Assembly (NCBI GenBank): GCA_003989075.1
Contig: RXIX01000003.1
Coordinates: forward strand, 1 to 64,000
DNA: 64,000 nucleotides
Origin: Candidatus Competibacteraceae bacterium
GTDB taxonomy: Bacteria > Pseudomonadota > Gammaproteobacteria > Competibacterales > Competibacteraceae
Direction of reading: 5' to 3'
Both the position numbers and the translations under genes were made by a program. Positions 38,934 through 48,640 of this stretch are shown piece after piece. The notes beneath the pieces were generated by a model. That model ran no database searches. It was not told where the DNA came from and saw only the letters and a program-made list of their open reading frames with translations. The first letter of the stretch is position 1. The number at the start of each line of letters is the position of its first letter.

Positions 38934-40072
38934 CGGGTCATTTCCAGATAACCCTGGCCGCTGACCGGTGTCGCGCCGGCATGGCCCTGGACGCTGACCG
39001 CGCCTTCCCAGTAACGCACAGTCAGGCGCATTTCCTGACCTGCTACCTTGGGGGTCACGGTCAGATCGAGGGCCTCGGCCGGCACGCGCAAGCGCCAGCC
39101 AGCAGGGTAGGTATCGCCGGTATGAGGACTGGTCCAGGTCTCCAGCGCCTGCAGGCTGACCGTATCGCCGGGCAGATGGCGCGTCTGGCCATCGGCGGCC
39201 ACCAGCACGCCACTGCTGAACGGATCGCTGCCGCCATCCTGGCGCCGCAGCCGGTAAAACATCAGCTCACGGCCATCGTCCAGTTGCAGCGCGAACCAGT
39301 CCCAGCCACTTTGGTTGGGGCCAAGGGCACTGGTGCTCCACTCGCGATCCAGCCAACTGCTGCCACTGACCGTGAAGCTCTGTGCACCGATCTGCACCGT
39401 GCCGGCGGTGGGCATCCGGGTGTAGGAGTAGTAGTAGGAGGCATTGCCCGGCTCGGCGCTTTTCTGACTCAGGCCCTGATCGCCCTGCAGGACCATCGGC
39501 TTGCCTGCATCCAGGCGCAGATCCAGGGCCAGATCGCCTTGCCGGGCGCGCAGCCGCAGCGGCAGGAAATCCACGCTCACGCTGGCCAGTTCCCAGTCTT
39601 CCAGCCAGACCCGAAACGGCTCGGCCTGCGCCCCGGCCAAACCCAGCGCATCGCGACTGAAGCGCTCGAAGCCCTCATGGCGCTGGCCGGCAACATCAGT
39701 CAGTGCGAAATGACCCATGTAGACCTGCCGGGTGCGCCAGGCGGAATCAGGCGCCGCTGGCGTCGGACTCAGGGCGATGCGGAACAGGGTCAACTGGTAG
39801 CCGAACGCGCGGCCACGCTCATCGCTCAGGTTGCCGGTCACATACCACCATTCGTTGCGAAAATCCGGATGGGGACCGTGATCGGCGGGGAAGTGGAACG
39901 GCCGCGGGGTGTGCGCACGGCTGTAGCCGGCACTGTCAGCATTGCCGAGCGCGCTTGCCACACTCAGACCCGTATTTGGCGTCGAGCCAGCTGGCTTGCG
40001 CAGATAGGCGGCAGTCATCAGCGCCATGCCGAGCGCGATGAGGATCAGACTCAAAAGTCGATAGTTCTTCAT
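38915..40072 (-). CDS. AttH/CrtC-like lipocalin-domain protein
   Basis: 385 aa with one N-terminal membrane or signal segment (about 7-24). The carotenoid 1,2-hydratase/AttH fold is seen in FPADHGPHPDFRNEWWYVTGNL, GYQLTLFRIAL, and GWDWFALQLDDGRELMFYRLR. The family is coupled with LolD/FtsX-type ABC systems (att genes). It is the last gene of a three-gene operon and may carry or process a lipid at the envelope; that is inference. Confidence 0.87.
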   Translation of the reverse strand: MKNYRLLSLILIALGMALMTAAYLRKPAGSTPNTGLSVASALGNADSAGYSRAHTPRPFHFPADHGPHPDFRNEWWYVTGNLSDERGRAFGYQLTLFRIALSPTPAAPDSAWRTRQVYMGHFALTDVAGQRHEGFERFSRDALGLAGAQAEPFRVWLEDWELASVSVDFLPLRLRARQGDLALDLRLDAGKPMVLQGDQGLSQKSAEPGNASYYYSYTRMPTAGTVQIGAQSFTVSGSSWLDREWSTSALGPNQSGWDWFALQLDDGRELMFYRLRRQDGGSDPFSSGVLVAADGQTRHLPGDTVSLQALETWTSPHTGDTYPAGWRLRVPAEALDLTVTPKVAGQEMRLTVRYWEGAVSVQGHAGATPVSGQGYLEMTRYAEPR

Positions 40073-40125
40073 ATACCATCATCTTCCGGTAAGGACAGCC
40101 GTACACCGTGGAACGCTACAACGTT

Positions 40126-42639
40126 TTACTCAGCACGCAGCGCCTCGGCCGGCCGGGTGCGGGTCATGCGCCAGATCGGATACAGCCCGGCAAGCAGCGC
40201 GGCCAGGATCGCCAGAACCAGAGTTTCCAGTAGCAGCAGCGGATCGACCTCGAACGGCAGGCTCCAGCCAAACGCGCGCCGATTGATACTAAAGATCAGC
40301 ACCGCCGCCAGCAGCAGGCCCACCGGCAGGGCCAGCAGACCGGCGATGGCGCCGATAAAGCCGGTTTGCAGTGACACCAGACCACCGATTTCAGCAGCAC
40401 TCATCCCGGTCGCACGCAGCACGGCGAATTCCCGCGCCCGCTCCAGTTGCAGTGCCAGCAACGCGCTCAGCACGCCCACCACCGCGACCAGAATCGCCAG
40501 CAGGCGCAGTACCTGCGTGATGGTGAACGTGCGATCGAAAATATCCAGAGTGAAGGCCTGAATATCGCGATTGGAGCGGATCACCAGGGCCTGCACCGTG
40601 CCCAGCCGCTCCAGCAGCCGTTGCCGCAGTACGCGCGGCTCGACGCCGGGCGCGGCAAAAACCGCCGCTGAACCGATGCTGGCATCCTGCCAGGCGCGGG
40701 CATAAGCCGCATGGTGCAGCAGGATCCGCCCATGCTCGGAGCCGTAGTCGAGAAAAATTCCGGCGATCGGGAAGGAGCGCAGCCCGGTCGCCGTGGTTAA
40801 TTGCAGATGATCACCGACCCGCAACTGGCGTCGATAGGCGAGCGGCTCCGAAATCAGCACCGCCGCGCCGGACTGGAAAGCGGCCCAGGCCTGGGCCGGG
40901 TCACCGGCGATCAGGTGATAACCGGCCTGCGCCGCCGGCGCCAGTTCCGCCGCGACCAGTGTCACGGGCCGGCCATCCAGATCAAGCGGCACGGCGTGGT
41001 AGCTGGAGACCGCTGCCACACCCGGCGTACTGCGCAGGATGGCCAGCACCGCTGGATCCAGATGTGCCTTGTTCGCGCTGCCATCTTCGATGCCCGGAGG
41101 CGCCAGATACAGGTCAGCGTTCAACAGATCGTTGACCCAGATCGCCACCCCACCGCGAAAACTGTCCACCATCACCCCGACGCCCACCGTGGTGGCGAAG
41201 GCGACCATCAGCGCCGCTACTGCTACGCCGGTGCGGCTGAGATGACGGGCGGCATCACGATTGGCCATCCGCGCCAACAGCCCCAGTCGCGCGACCAGGG
41301 GCTGATTGAGCGTAGTCAGGGCGATCACCAGCGGCGGGGCCAGCAGCGCGCTGCCCAGAATCAGCAGGAACAGCCCGGCGAAACCGGCCAGCAGGCTGCT
41401 GGACAGATACAGTACCAGGCCACCCAGCGCCAGCAGCATCACCGCTGCTACCAGCAGGCGTGGCAACAGGGTCCGCCAGCGACTTTCCAGATGGGTGCGA
41501 CTCAGCGCCGCTCCCGGCAGCGCGTCGGCCGCTTCCCGCGCTGGTAGCCAGGCCGCTGCCAGCGTCGCCAGCAGGCCGAGCGCTGCACCCTTGCCCAGCG
41601 ACAGCGGGTCAATGAAAAATTCGCGGACGCTGAGCACGTAATACAGGTCATTAATGGTCTGCGTCACCAGCTGCACCAGCCCCAGGCCCAGCCACAGCCC
41701 GAGCAGCGTGCCCAGGACGGTGCCAGCGATGCCCAGCAGCAGTGCCTCGCCAAGAATGCCAATGAACAGCTCGCGACGGCTGACACCCAGGGCGCGCAGC
41801 AGACCGAGCAGGCCACGACGCTGGACCACTGCAAAGCTGATGGCGTTATAGATCAGGAACATGCCGACCACCAGCGCCAAAAGACTCATCGCGGTCAGGT
41901 TAAGCGAAAAGGCCGCACTCAGGTTGGCGGTAGCCTGATTACGCATTGCCGGCTGTTCCAGACGCAGTTCCGCAGGCAGCAGCGCGCGCAATTCAGCGGC
42001 CCGCTGCTCGCCGGCGGTACCTTCGGGCAGAATCAGATCGATATGGCTCAGCCGCCCCGGCTGACCGAGCAGCACTTGTGCGCTGGCCAGATCGGTGATG
42101 ATCAGGCCGTCCAGTTCGGCACCGTGCAGGATGCCCGCCCTGCGCAGGGTGAAAGATTGCCCGCCCCGGCGCAGGGTCACGGTTTCGCCCAGTGTCTCTG
42201 GCAAGAGCGCCGCATCCGGTTCGAGCAGTAGCGCGCGCAGGTCGAATGCCCCGCTGGCTTTGTCGTTGTCCAGCGCGCTCAGGGCGCGAAAGGGTGCCTC
42301 GGCGAACGGATCGACACCGAGAATCTGCAACAGTGCACCGGGTTGATCAGCGCGCGGCAGATAGCCGCTGAGCACCGGGGCCAGGGTCCAGCCACCTGCG
42401 ACCCGCAGTTGCGCGTACAGCGTCTCTGGTACGCCCAGGCTGCCGCCGACAATACGGTGAGTCGCCTGACCGCTGATGCGCTCCATGGCCAGGGTGAAAC
42501 CGCGCCGGGCGCTGGTGTTGGCCAGATCCACGGCAATGACGACGGCAACGCCCAGCGCGATGCCCAGCACCGCCAGCCCCAGTTGCCAGGGATGGCGCAG
42601 CGGATGGCGCAACAGTGCCCGCCACAGCAGCGGCGTCAT
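40126..42639 (-). CDS. ABC transporter permease, two FtsX domains
   Basis: 837 aa. About ten membrane segments are arranged as one N-terminal helix with a MacB-type periplasmic domain, an FtsX block (about 250-390), a second set of helices and periplasmic domain, and a C-terminal FtsX block (about 710-830). This long form equals AttF plus AttG or resembles LolC/E-like exporters. It overlaps the ATPase gene by four bases. Lipid or lipoprotein export from the inner membrane is the family expectation; substrate unknown. Confidence 0.9.
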   Translation of the reverse strand: MTPLLWRALLRHPLRHPWQLGLAVLGIALGVAVVIAVDLANTSARRGFTLAMERISGQATHRIVGGSLGVPETLYAQLRVAGGWTLAPVLSGYLPRADQPGALLQILGVDPFAEAPFRALSALDNDKASGAFDLRALLLEPDAALLPETLGETVTLRRGGQSFTLRRAGILHGAELDGLIITDLASAQVLLGQPGRLSHIDLILPEGTAGEQRAAELRALLPAELRLEQPAMRNQATANLSAAFSLNLTAMSLLALVVGMFLIYNAISFAVVQRRGLLGLLRALGVSRRELFIGILGEALLLGIAGTVLGTLLGLWLGLGLVQLVTQTINDLYYVLSVREFFIDPLSLGKGAALGLLATLAAAWLPAREAADALPGAALSRTHLESRWRTLLPRLLVAAVMLLALGGLVLYLSSSLLAGFAGLFLLILGSALLAPPLVIALTTLNQPLVARLGLLARMANRDAARHLSRTGVAVAALMVAFATTVGVGVMVDSFRGGVAIWVNDLLNADLYLAPPGIEDGSANKAHLDPAVLAILRSTPGVAAVSSYHAVPLDLDGRPVTLVAAELAPAAQAGYHLIAGDPAQAWAAFQSGAAVLISEPLAYRRQLRVGDHLQLTTATGLRSFPIAGIFLDYGSEHGRILLHHAAYARAWQDASIGSAAVFAAPGVEPRVLRQRLLERLGTVQALVIRSNRDIQAFTLDIFDRTFTITQVLRLLAILVAVVGVLSALLALQLERAREFAVLRATGMSAAEIGGLVSLQTGFIGAIAGLLALPVGLLLAAVLIFSINRRAFGWSLPFEVDPLLLLETLVLAILAALLAGLYPIWRMTRTRPAEALRAE

Positions 42640-43328
42640 CGGTGCAGCTCCTGAATCCGTCCATCATCGAGGCGTAACAGCCGGTCAGCGCGACGGGCCA
42701 CCTCCTGGCTGTGGGTCACCATGACAATGGTGGTGCCGGCCTGCCGGTGCAGGGTCAGCAACAGATCCAGAATACGCGCCCCGGTGGCTGCATCCAGATT
42801 CCCGGTCGGTTCATCGGCCAGCAGCAGTAGCGGTTCATGGACCAGTGCCCGGGCGATGGCCAGACGCTGCTGCTCGCCACCGGACAGGCGCTCGGGGAAG
42901 CTGTTGCGGCGCGGGCCGAGCCCGACATGGTCGAGCAGCGCCAAAGCCTGATCGCGGCGCGCAGGCGTGGCCAGGCCGTTCAGTTCCAGCGGCAGCAGCA
43001 GGTTTTCCTGCACGGTCAGGGTCGGAATCAGGTTAAAGAACTGAAAGACGAAACCAACCTGGCGGCGGCGAAACGCGGTGCGCGCGCGTTCGGACAGGGT
43101 GTTCAAGGTCTGGCCGTTGATGCAGATGTGCCCGGCATCGGGCAAATCGATGCCGCCGAGCAGGTTGAGCAGGGTGGATTTGCCCGATCCGGACGGGCCG
43201 AGCAGGGCGACAAAGGCACCGCGCGCGATGTCGAGGTCGAGATCGGCAAACAGGGTGCGCTGGCGCTCGCCTTCGGCGTAGCGGCGACTCAGGCCGCGTA
43301 TCTGGATGAAAGAGGTTGAATCGTACAT
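42636..43328 (-). CDS. ABC transporter ATPase, LolD/MacB type
   Basis: 230 aa from the ATG at 43328 (MYDSTSFIQIRGL); a TTG at 43352 is possible. Walker A GPSGSGKSTLL, signature LSGGEQQRLAIARAL, Walker B LLLLADEPTGNLD and the His switch VTHSQ are intact. It is the energy unit of the operon ATPase, FtsX permease, lipocalin, transcribed leftward from the leader shared with the exopolysaccharide locus. Confidence 0.95.
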   Translation of the reverse strand: MYDSTSFIQIRGLSRRYAEGERQRTLFADLDLDIARGAFVALLGPSGSGKSTLLNLLGGIDLPDAGHICINGQTLNTLSERARTAFRRRQVGFVFQFFNLIPTLTVQENLLLPLELNGLATPARRDQALALLDHVGLGPRRNSFPERLSGGEQQRLAIARALVHEPLLLLADEPTGNLDAATGARILDLLLTLHRQAGTTIVMVTHSQEVARRADRLLRLDDGRIQELHR

Positions 43329-43750
43329 TCTTGTTCTATACTCGCTTATCAATCTGTTGACCCGGTGTACGGCAAGTGCCGTCCTTCAGGTCTGGACAGG
43401 ATGGCGCAGATGGTGTGGCCGTCCTTGGGGTTCAGTGTGGTATTTGCCATACTGACGAAGTTAAGGGCGAGGCACGCCCGGCTTGCCTGTGCAGTGCGCG
43501 GTGCAGTCATTCATGCCGCCACAGCAGGAACCCGCCGAAGCGACTCAGCAGCTCACGCAATGCTGCGTGTGAGCGCCGTTGGAATTTCCGGCCTTCAAGC
43601 CGGGGAAGATGTCAATATGCTGTAACGCGACAGGCGCGTAGCCGGTGTATTTAGGCCCGGCCTGCCCGATGCAGTCCCGAGCGCCACAAGGTACGACTGC
43701 GCTCGGTTTTCCACGATCTCCTGCTTTTCGCATTAAGGATGCGGCACGCT
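43329..43750. other. Intergenic leader between ABC operon and exopolysaccharide locus
   Basis: About 420 bases with no supportable protein. It contains a TnpB-type right-end and guide-RNA-like relic (43460-43615). AAGGA lies just upstream of the first exopolysaccharide gene. I could not identify a convincing promoter in either direction; a GG-N10-GC pair at 43664-43677 is too degenerate to call sigma-54. Confidence 0.5.
43460..43615 (+). mobile_element. Relic of a TnpB guide RNA/right end (solo)
   Basis: The tail GGAATTTCCGGCCTTCAAGC through GATGTCAA (43581-43615) matches the pattern of the intact element's end at 2744-2802: GGAATyyCC, a CCTTCA loop, CGGGGArGATGTCAA. CCGGC (43588-43592) and GCCGG (43599-43603) form the terminal hairpin. 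A longer hairpin lies just upstream (GCTCACGCA with TGCGTGTGAGC, 43550-43574). No tnpB coding sequence remains. The left limit is nominal. Confidence 0.6.
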
Positions 43751-44389
43751 ATGAAACCAAGGCAAATGTCGTCGATGGGGTTAGCGCTGGCTACGGCCAT
43801 GCTGCTGAGTGCTTGCGCCGGATCCAAGGGGCCGACACTGCCGCCATCGACAAGCTACGGTTCCCAAACCGCTTCGCCGGAGCAATACAACTATTTGATT
43901 GGTCCCGGCGACGAAGTGCAGATTTTTGTCTGGCGCAATCCGGAAGTATCACAATCGGTCACCGTGCGCCCCGATGGCAAGATCAGCACGCCGCTGGTCG
44001 AGGATCTGCAGGCGAGTGGCAAGACGCCTACGCAACTGGCGCGCGATATCGAGAAAGCGCTGGAAACCTATATCCGCCAGCCGATCGTCACAGTGATCGT
44101 CGGTGGTGGTCTTGGCCCGTACAGCGAGCAGATTCGCGTGGTCGGTCAGGCGACCAAGCCGCAGGCCATCGCCTACAAGCGCAGGATGACCCTGCTGGAT
44201 GTGATGATCGCGGTCGGTGGCTTGACCGAGTTCGCCGATGGCAATAATACCAAGATCGTGCGCGTGGTTGATGGGCAGCAGAAGGAATATCTGGCGCGAG
44301 TCGACGATCTGGTCAATGAGGGCGATATCAACGCCAATGTCGACATGCTGCCGGGCGATGTGCTGATCATCCCGGAATCCTGGTTCTAG
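43751..44389 (+). CDS. XrtA-system polysaccharide export lipoprotein
   Basis: 212 aa from the ATG at 43751. Lipobox Leu-Ser-Ala-Cys22. Poly-export domain (LIGPGDEVQIFVWRNPEVSQSVTVRPDGKI) and a SLBB-like segment (IRVVGQATKPQAIAY). It is a Wza-type outer-membrane component of the PEP-CTERM exopolysaccharide export family, shorter than Wza. It opens the locus; an ATG 12 bases upstream is in frame but sits on the ribosome binding site. Confidence 0.92.
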   Translation: MKPRQMSSMGLALATAMLLSACAGSKGPTLPPSTSYGSQTASPEQYNYLIGPGDEVQIFVWRNPEVSQSVTVRPDGKISTPLVEDLQASGKTPTQLARDIEKALETYIRQPIVTVIVGGGLGPYSEQIRVVGQATKPQAIAYKRRMTLLDVMIAVGGLTEFADGNNTKIVRVVDGQQKEYLARVDDLVNEGDINANVDMLPGDVLIIPESWF

Positions 44390-44426
44390 GCGGTGCGCGC
44401 ATGACAGGTACCCCGGAGTTCCGGCC

Positions 44427-46013
44427 ATGAATGAGATCATTGAGCAACTGCTGGATTATCTGCGCGGTATCTGGCGCAATCGCTGGCAGGCGCTGGCGTG
44501 CGCCTGGCTGCTGTGCCTGGTAGGCTGGTTGGTGGTCTACAGGCTGCCCGACCAGTACGAGGCCAAGGCGCAGGTCTATGTCGATACCCAATCGGTCCTG
44601 CGCCCGCTGTTGCAGGGGCTGACAGTAAACGTGAATCCGGACGCCCAGATTGGGCTGGTCGCGCGCACGCTGCTCAGTCGGCCGAATCTGGAGAAAATCG
44701 CCCGGATGACTGATCTGGATCTGCAGGCGCGCGATCCCGAGGCGCTGGATGCGCTCATGACCACGCTGCAGAAAAAGATCAAGCTGACCGGGGCTGGGCG
44801 GGAAAACCTCTATGGGGTCAGCTACGAGGACCGCGATCCGCAACTGGCCAAGAAGGTTGTCCAGGCGCTGGTGACCGTGTTCGCGGAGAATCTGCTCGGC
44901 GATACCCGCCAGGATACCGACGTAGCGCAGCGCTTTCTCGACCGGCAGATCAGCGAGTACGAGACGCGCCTGGGTGAAGCGGAGAACCGGGTTAAGGAAT
45001 TCAAGCGCAAGAATGTCGGTCTGATGCCCGCCGAGGGCCAGAACTACTACACGCGCATGCAGCAGTCTCTGACCGAGCTGGGCGTGGCCAAGCTGGAGCT
45101 GGCCCAGGCCGAGAATCGCCGCAACTCGCTGCTGCAGCAGATTGGTGGCGAGCAGCCGACCTTTGGGATCGGCCCGCAACCCGGTGCCACCGGGGGCGGC
45201 AGCGTTGCCCTGCCGATCGACGCCCGCATCCAGAGCATGGAGCAGAAGCTCGACGAACTGTTGCTCAAGTACACCGAGCGCCATCCCGATGTCAGCATCA
45301 TGCGTCAGACAATCGCTGACCTGAAAAGGCAGCGCGAGCAGGATCTGACGCAATATCAGGCGAGCATGGCGCGTGTGGCGAGCGAGAGCGGTGGCTTTGG
45401 TCCACAGGGTGTGGATGCCAACCCGGTTTACCAGCAATTGAAGATCGCGCTGGCTCAGGAAGAGGCTAATGTTGCCGCGCTGCAGACCAAGGTCGAAACG
45501 CTCGACAGGCAGTTCAAGGAACTGCAGGACCAGGTCAACACCATTCCCCAGGTCGAGGCCGAGCTGGCGGCGCTCAACCGTGATTATGAGATCAATCGCA
45601 AGAAGTACGAGGAACTGATCGCCCGTCGCGAATCGGCGCGCCTGTCGCAGCAGGCCGATCAGACCAACCAGGATGTGCGCTTCAAGATCACCGACCCGCC
45701 GCGGGTGCCCTCAGAGCCGAGCGGTCCCAATCGACCGCTGCTGACTTCGCTGGTGCTGGTGGCCGGGCTGGGCGCCGGTTTGGCGGTAGCATTTCTGATC
45801 GCGCAGTTGTGGCCGACCTTCGACAGTCGCCGCAGCCTGATGCGGGTCACCCAGATTCCGGTGTTTGGCAGTGTCAGCGCGATTTTGTCGCCCGCTGCCC
45901 GCCGCCGCGAGCGCTGGCATCTGATCGGCTATTTTGCTCTGGGCAGCTGCCTGCTGCTGGCGTATGTCGGGCTGCTGGCGATCGAGATCATCGGCTTCAC
46001 CTTGCCGTTCTAA
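44427..46013 (+). CDS. XrtA-system polysaccharide chain length determinant
   Basis: 528 aa. Wzz domain with a first membrane helix (about 20-38), a long periplasmic coiled coil (about 175-400), a second helix near 435-458, and an additional C-terminal helix (about 495-520). It controls polymer length and partners the tyrosine kinase encoded next. The ending FTLPF after the last helix is short. Confidence 0.92.
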   Translation: MNEIIEQLLDYLRGIWRNRWQALACAWLLCLVGWLVVYRLPDQYEAKAQVYVDTQSVLRPLLQGLTVNVNPDAQIGLVARTLLSRPNLEKIARMTDLDLQARDPEALDALMTTLQKKIKLTGAGRENLYGVSYEDRDPQLAKKVVQALVTVFAENLLGDTRQDTDVAQRFLDRQISEYETRLGEAENRVKEFKRKNVGLMPAEGQNYYTRMQQSLTELGVAKLELAQAENRRNSLLQQIGGEQPTFGIGPQPGATGGGSVALPIDARIQSMEQKLDELLLKYTERHPDVSIMRQTIADLKRQREQDLTQYQASMARVASESGGFGPQGVDANPVYQQLKIALAQEEANVAALQTKVETLDRQFKELQDQVNTIPQVEAELAALNRDYEINRKKYEELIARRESARLSQQADQTNQDVRFKITDPPRVPSEPSGPNRPLLTSLVLVAGLGAGLAVAFLIAQLWPTFDSRRSLMRVTQIPVFGSVSAILSPAARRRERWHLIGYFALGSCLLLAYVGLLAIEIIGFTLPF

Positions 46014-46031
46014 GGGGACTGAACAGCGACC

Positions 46032-46958
46032 ATGGATATTATCGAACGTGCGATGCGCGGCGCCCAGGAACCACGGCCGAATCCGCCTGCCGCCCCACCA
46101 CCGCCACCGCCCAGTACCCTGGAGCGATATGCGGCAATGGCCACGCCGCCGGAACCCGTGGTTCGCGCTACGCCCAAGCGCACCCGGCGCGCGATTGAAC
46201 TGGACCTGGAGCATATTCGCGCGCTGGGCCTGCTGGTGCCCGATACCCGGCGCAGCCGAATCAAGGAGGAATACCGGCATATCAAGCGGCCGCTGCTGAT
46301 GAACGCCGCCGGCAAGGGTGCGTCGCAGGTTGAACATGCCAATCTGATCATGGTCACCAGCGCCCGTCCCGGTGAGGGCAAGACTTTTACGGCCTGCAAT
46401 CTGGCGCTGAGCATTGCCGCCGAGCGCGATCGCACCGTACTGCTGGTCGATGCCGATGTGATCCGGCCCTCGGTGGCGCGCACGCTGGGTTTCGAGGCGG
46501 GCCCCGGGCTGGTGGATTTCCTGATCAACGGGCAGATGGATCTGGCCGAGGTGCTGGTGGATACCAATATTCCCTCCTTCACCCTGCTGCCCGCCGGCAG
46601 CGCCCACCACCTGTCCACCGAACTGCTGGCCAGCGAGAACATGCGCAAGCTGGCTGCTGAGCTGAGCAGCCGCTATCCCGACCGCATCGTGATCATCGAT
46701 TCGCCGCCGCTGTTGGCCACCACCGAGGCCAGTGTGCTGGCCAGCCTGGCCGGGCAGGTGGTGATGGTGGTCGAAGCCGGCCATACCCATCAAGCCCAGG
46801 TGCAGGAAGCGCTGGCCCTGCTGAATCCTGATCAGATCATCGGCTTTGTCCTCAACAAGGTGCGCGGTGTCCTGGGCTCGGATTACTACGGTTACAACTA
46901 CGGATCGCGCTATGGCTACGGCTACCGGCGCGATGATGCCGATACCGATGCCGAGTAG
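46032..46958 (+). CDS. XrtA-system tyrosine autokinase
   Basis: 308 aa. A Pro-rich N terminus (about 14-30) is followed by the BY-kinase domain: Walker A TSARPGEGKTFTACN (about 115-129), Walker A' LLVDADV, Walker B VIIDSPPLL. A Tyr cluster at the C terminus (YYGYNYGSRYGYGY, about 285-298) is the expected autophosphorylation site. It acts with the chain-length protein to regulate polymerisation. Confidence 0.93.
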   Translation: MDIIERAMRGAQEPRPNPPAAPPPPPPSTLERYAAMATPPEPVVRATPKRTRRAIELDLEHIRALGLLVPDTRRSRIKEEYRHIKRPLLMNAAGKGASQVEHANLIMVTSARPGEGKTFTACNLALSIAAERDRTVLLVDADVIRPSVARTLGFEAGPGLVDFLINGQMDLAEVLVDTNIPSFTLLPAGSAHHLSTELLASENMRKLAAELSSRYPDRIVIIDSPPLLATTEASVLASLAGQVVMVVEAGHTHQAQVQEALALLNPDQIIGFVLNKVRGVLGSDYYGYNYGSRYGYGYRRDDADTDAE

Positions 46959-46970
46959 GTTTGCGCCGCT

Positions 46971-48635
46971 GTGAAATCCGTATCTTGCCGTTGGCTGTTG
47001 CGTGCGCGGCTGCTTCTGGCAGCGCCGCTGCTTGCACTGAATCCACTGGCCAGTGCTCAGGAGACTGATGGCCGACCCGCCGGCGAATGGCTGATCACGC
47101 CGCGCCTGAGCACCGGCATCACCTACAGCGACAACATCCGTCTGGCGCCGGCGGACCAGGCCGAGGGTGACTGGGTGCTGCAGGTGGATCCTGGGGTTTC
47201 GGTGCGCAAGCAGGGGGGCGGTCTGAATCTGCGCCTCGACTACACCGCGCAGATGCTGCTCTACACGCAAAGCGGCGAGAGCCAGGTCAACAATGACCTG
47301 ATTGCGTTTGCCAATGCCGAGCTTTACCCAGAGCACCTGTTCGTCGATGTCTATGGCTCGATTGCCCAGGTGCCGACCAACTCGACCGGCCGGGTTGACG
47401 CTGGCAATCTGGGGCTGAGTGGCGGCTCTTCCTTTCTGAGCCTGTTCAATAACATCGACCTGGGCCTGCCCGGCAGTCGCGAGATATTCAATCCGATTGG
47501 CATATTCAGCAATCTGGCCCTGACCGATGACCAGACCACCGCGGCCAATTTCGGCATTAGCCCGTATTGGCAGCAGAATTTTGGCGGCTGGGCGGAGGGT
47601 ACCCTGCGCTATCGTTATGACGATACCGCCTTCGATCAGGGCGATGCCTCGGATGGTCGCAACCAGACCGTGACGCTGGACCTGAACAGTGGCCGCCGTT
47701 TCAGCCAGTTGAGCTGGAGTTTGAGCGCCTTTTACCAGGCTCAGGATCTGAATGGCAACGATGCCGGGGATGCGGGCAACAGCACTGAGCGCAGCATTGA
47801 CGCGCAGGCCCGCTACCGCCTGAATCCACGCTGGAGCCTGCTGGCCGAGGCTGGCTATGTCAACAATGACCTGGCCACCTTTGCCGATAATCGCAACGGC
47901 AGTTACTGGGCGGCGGGCTTTGGCTGGACACCGAGCCGTTTTATCGGACTCGACGCCCTGTATGGTGTGAACCTGAATCAGGTCGCCCTGCGCTGGACGC
48001 CTTCGGCGCGCACCCGTTTTGAAGTACAGCGCCGTGATCAGGATGTCGGCGCCAGTCCCGGCGTGCACTGGGAAGGGTCAGCTGATTACCGCAGCCGTTT
48101 CTCCATCTGGACGCTGCGCTATACCGAGGAAGTGACCAGCGTGCAGCAATTGCTGGCCAATGGTCTGACCGGTGTTGGTCCCGATGGTCAGCCGATCGCC
48201 CTGGACGATACCCAGCAGATTGCCGCTGGCGGCGGGCCATTCGGGCTGAACAATGACCAGTTCCTGCGCAAGCGCCTGGATGCCAGTGTGGCCTATCAAC
48301 GTGGGCGCAATGGCCTGTTGTTCAATGCCTTCAACGAGGATCGCAGCTACACCACGCCGGACAGCAGCGATGAGAACGCCTGGGGCATCGGCGGCTTGTG
48401 GACCTGGCGTTTCGCGCCGCGCACCGCGTCCTTCCTCGGCACTGGCTGGGAGCATGACAACCCGGGTGACGAACAGCAGAACGACTACTGGGTCTCGGTG
48501 ATCGGTCTGGCGCGGGTGTTCACGCCCGATGCCGGCGCCTTGATCAGCTATCGCTATTACCAGAATGACGCCGATCCCAGCGATCAGAGCTTTCGGGAAA
48601 ACCGGCTCAACCTCCGCTTCAGCATGAAGTTCTAG
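46971..48635 (+). CDS. PEP-CTERM system-associated outer-membrane beta-barrel
   Basis: 554 aa from a GTG. Signal peptide ends near AlaSerAlaGln (about 30). The rest is alternating beta-strands, ending ENRLNLRFSMKF, with Phe as last residue as in outer-membrane barrels. It fits the TIGR03016-type barrel always found in XrtA loci, presumably the export channel or a structural partner. Confidence 0.9.
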   Translation: MKSVSCRWLLRARLLLAAPLLALNPLASAQETDGRPAGEWLITPRLSTGITYSDNIRLAPADQAEGDWVLQVDPGVSVRKQGGGLNLRLDYTAQMLLYTQSGESQVNNDLIAFANAELYPEHLFVDVYGSIAQVPTNSTGRVDAGNLGLSGGSSFLSLFNNIDLGLPGSREIFNPIGIFSNLALTDDQTTAANFGISPYWQQNFGGWAEGTLRYRYDDTAFDQGDASDGRNQTVTLDLNSGRRFSQLSWSLSAFYQAQDLNGNDAGDAGNSTERSIDAQARYRLNPRWSLLAEAGYVNNDLATFADNRNGSYWAAGFGWTPSRFIGLDALYGVNLNQVALRWTPSARTRFEVQRRDQDVGASPGVHWEGSADYRSRFSIWTLRYTEEVTSVQQLLANGLTGVGPDGQPIALDDTQQIAAGGGPFGLNNDQFLRKRLDASVAYQRGRNGLLFNAFNEDRSYTTPDSSDENAWGIGGLWTWRFAPRTASFLGTGWEHDNPGDEQQNDYWVSVIGLARVFTPDAGALISYRYYQNDADPSDQSFRENRLNLRFSMKF

Positions 48636-48640
48636 ACACC

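Noticed and set aside
43470-43486. GGCACG...TTGC resembling a sigma-54 promoter for the exopolysaccharide locus
   Set aside because: GG and GC are 12 rather than 10 bases apart, and it lies inside the TnpB-type relic.
45711-48068. Minus-strand frame of 785 codons, the longest antisense frame
   Set aside because: Lies opposite the chain-length, kinase and barrel genes, all with clear domains; composition is typical of a shadow.
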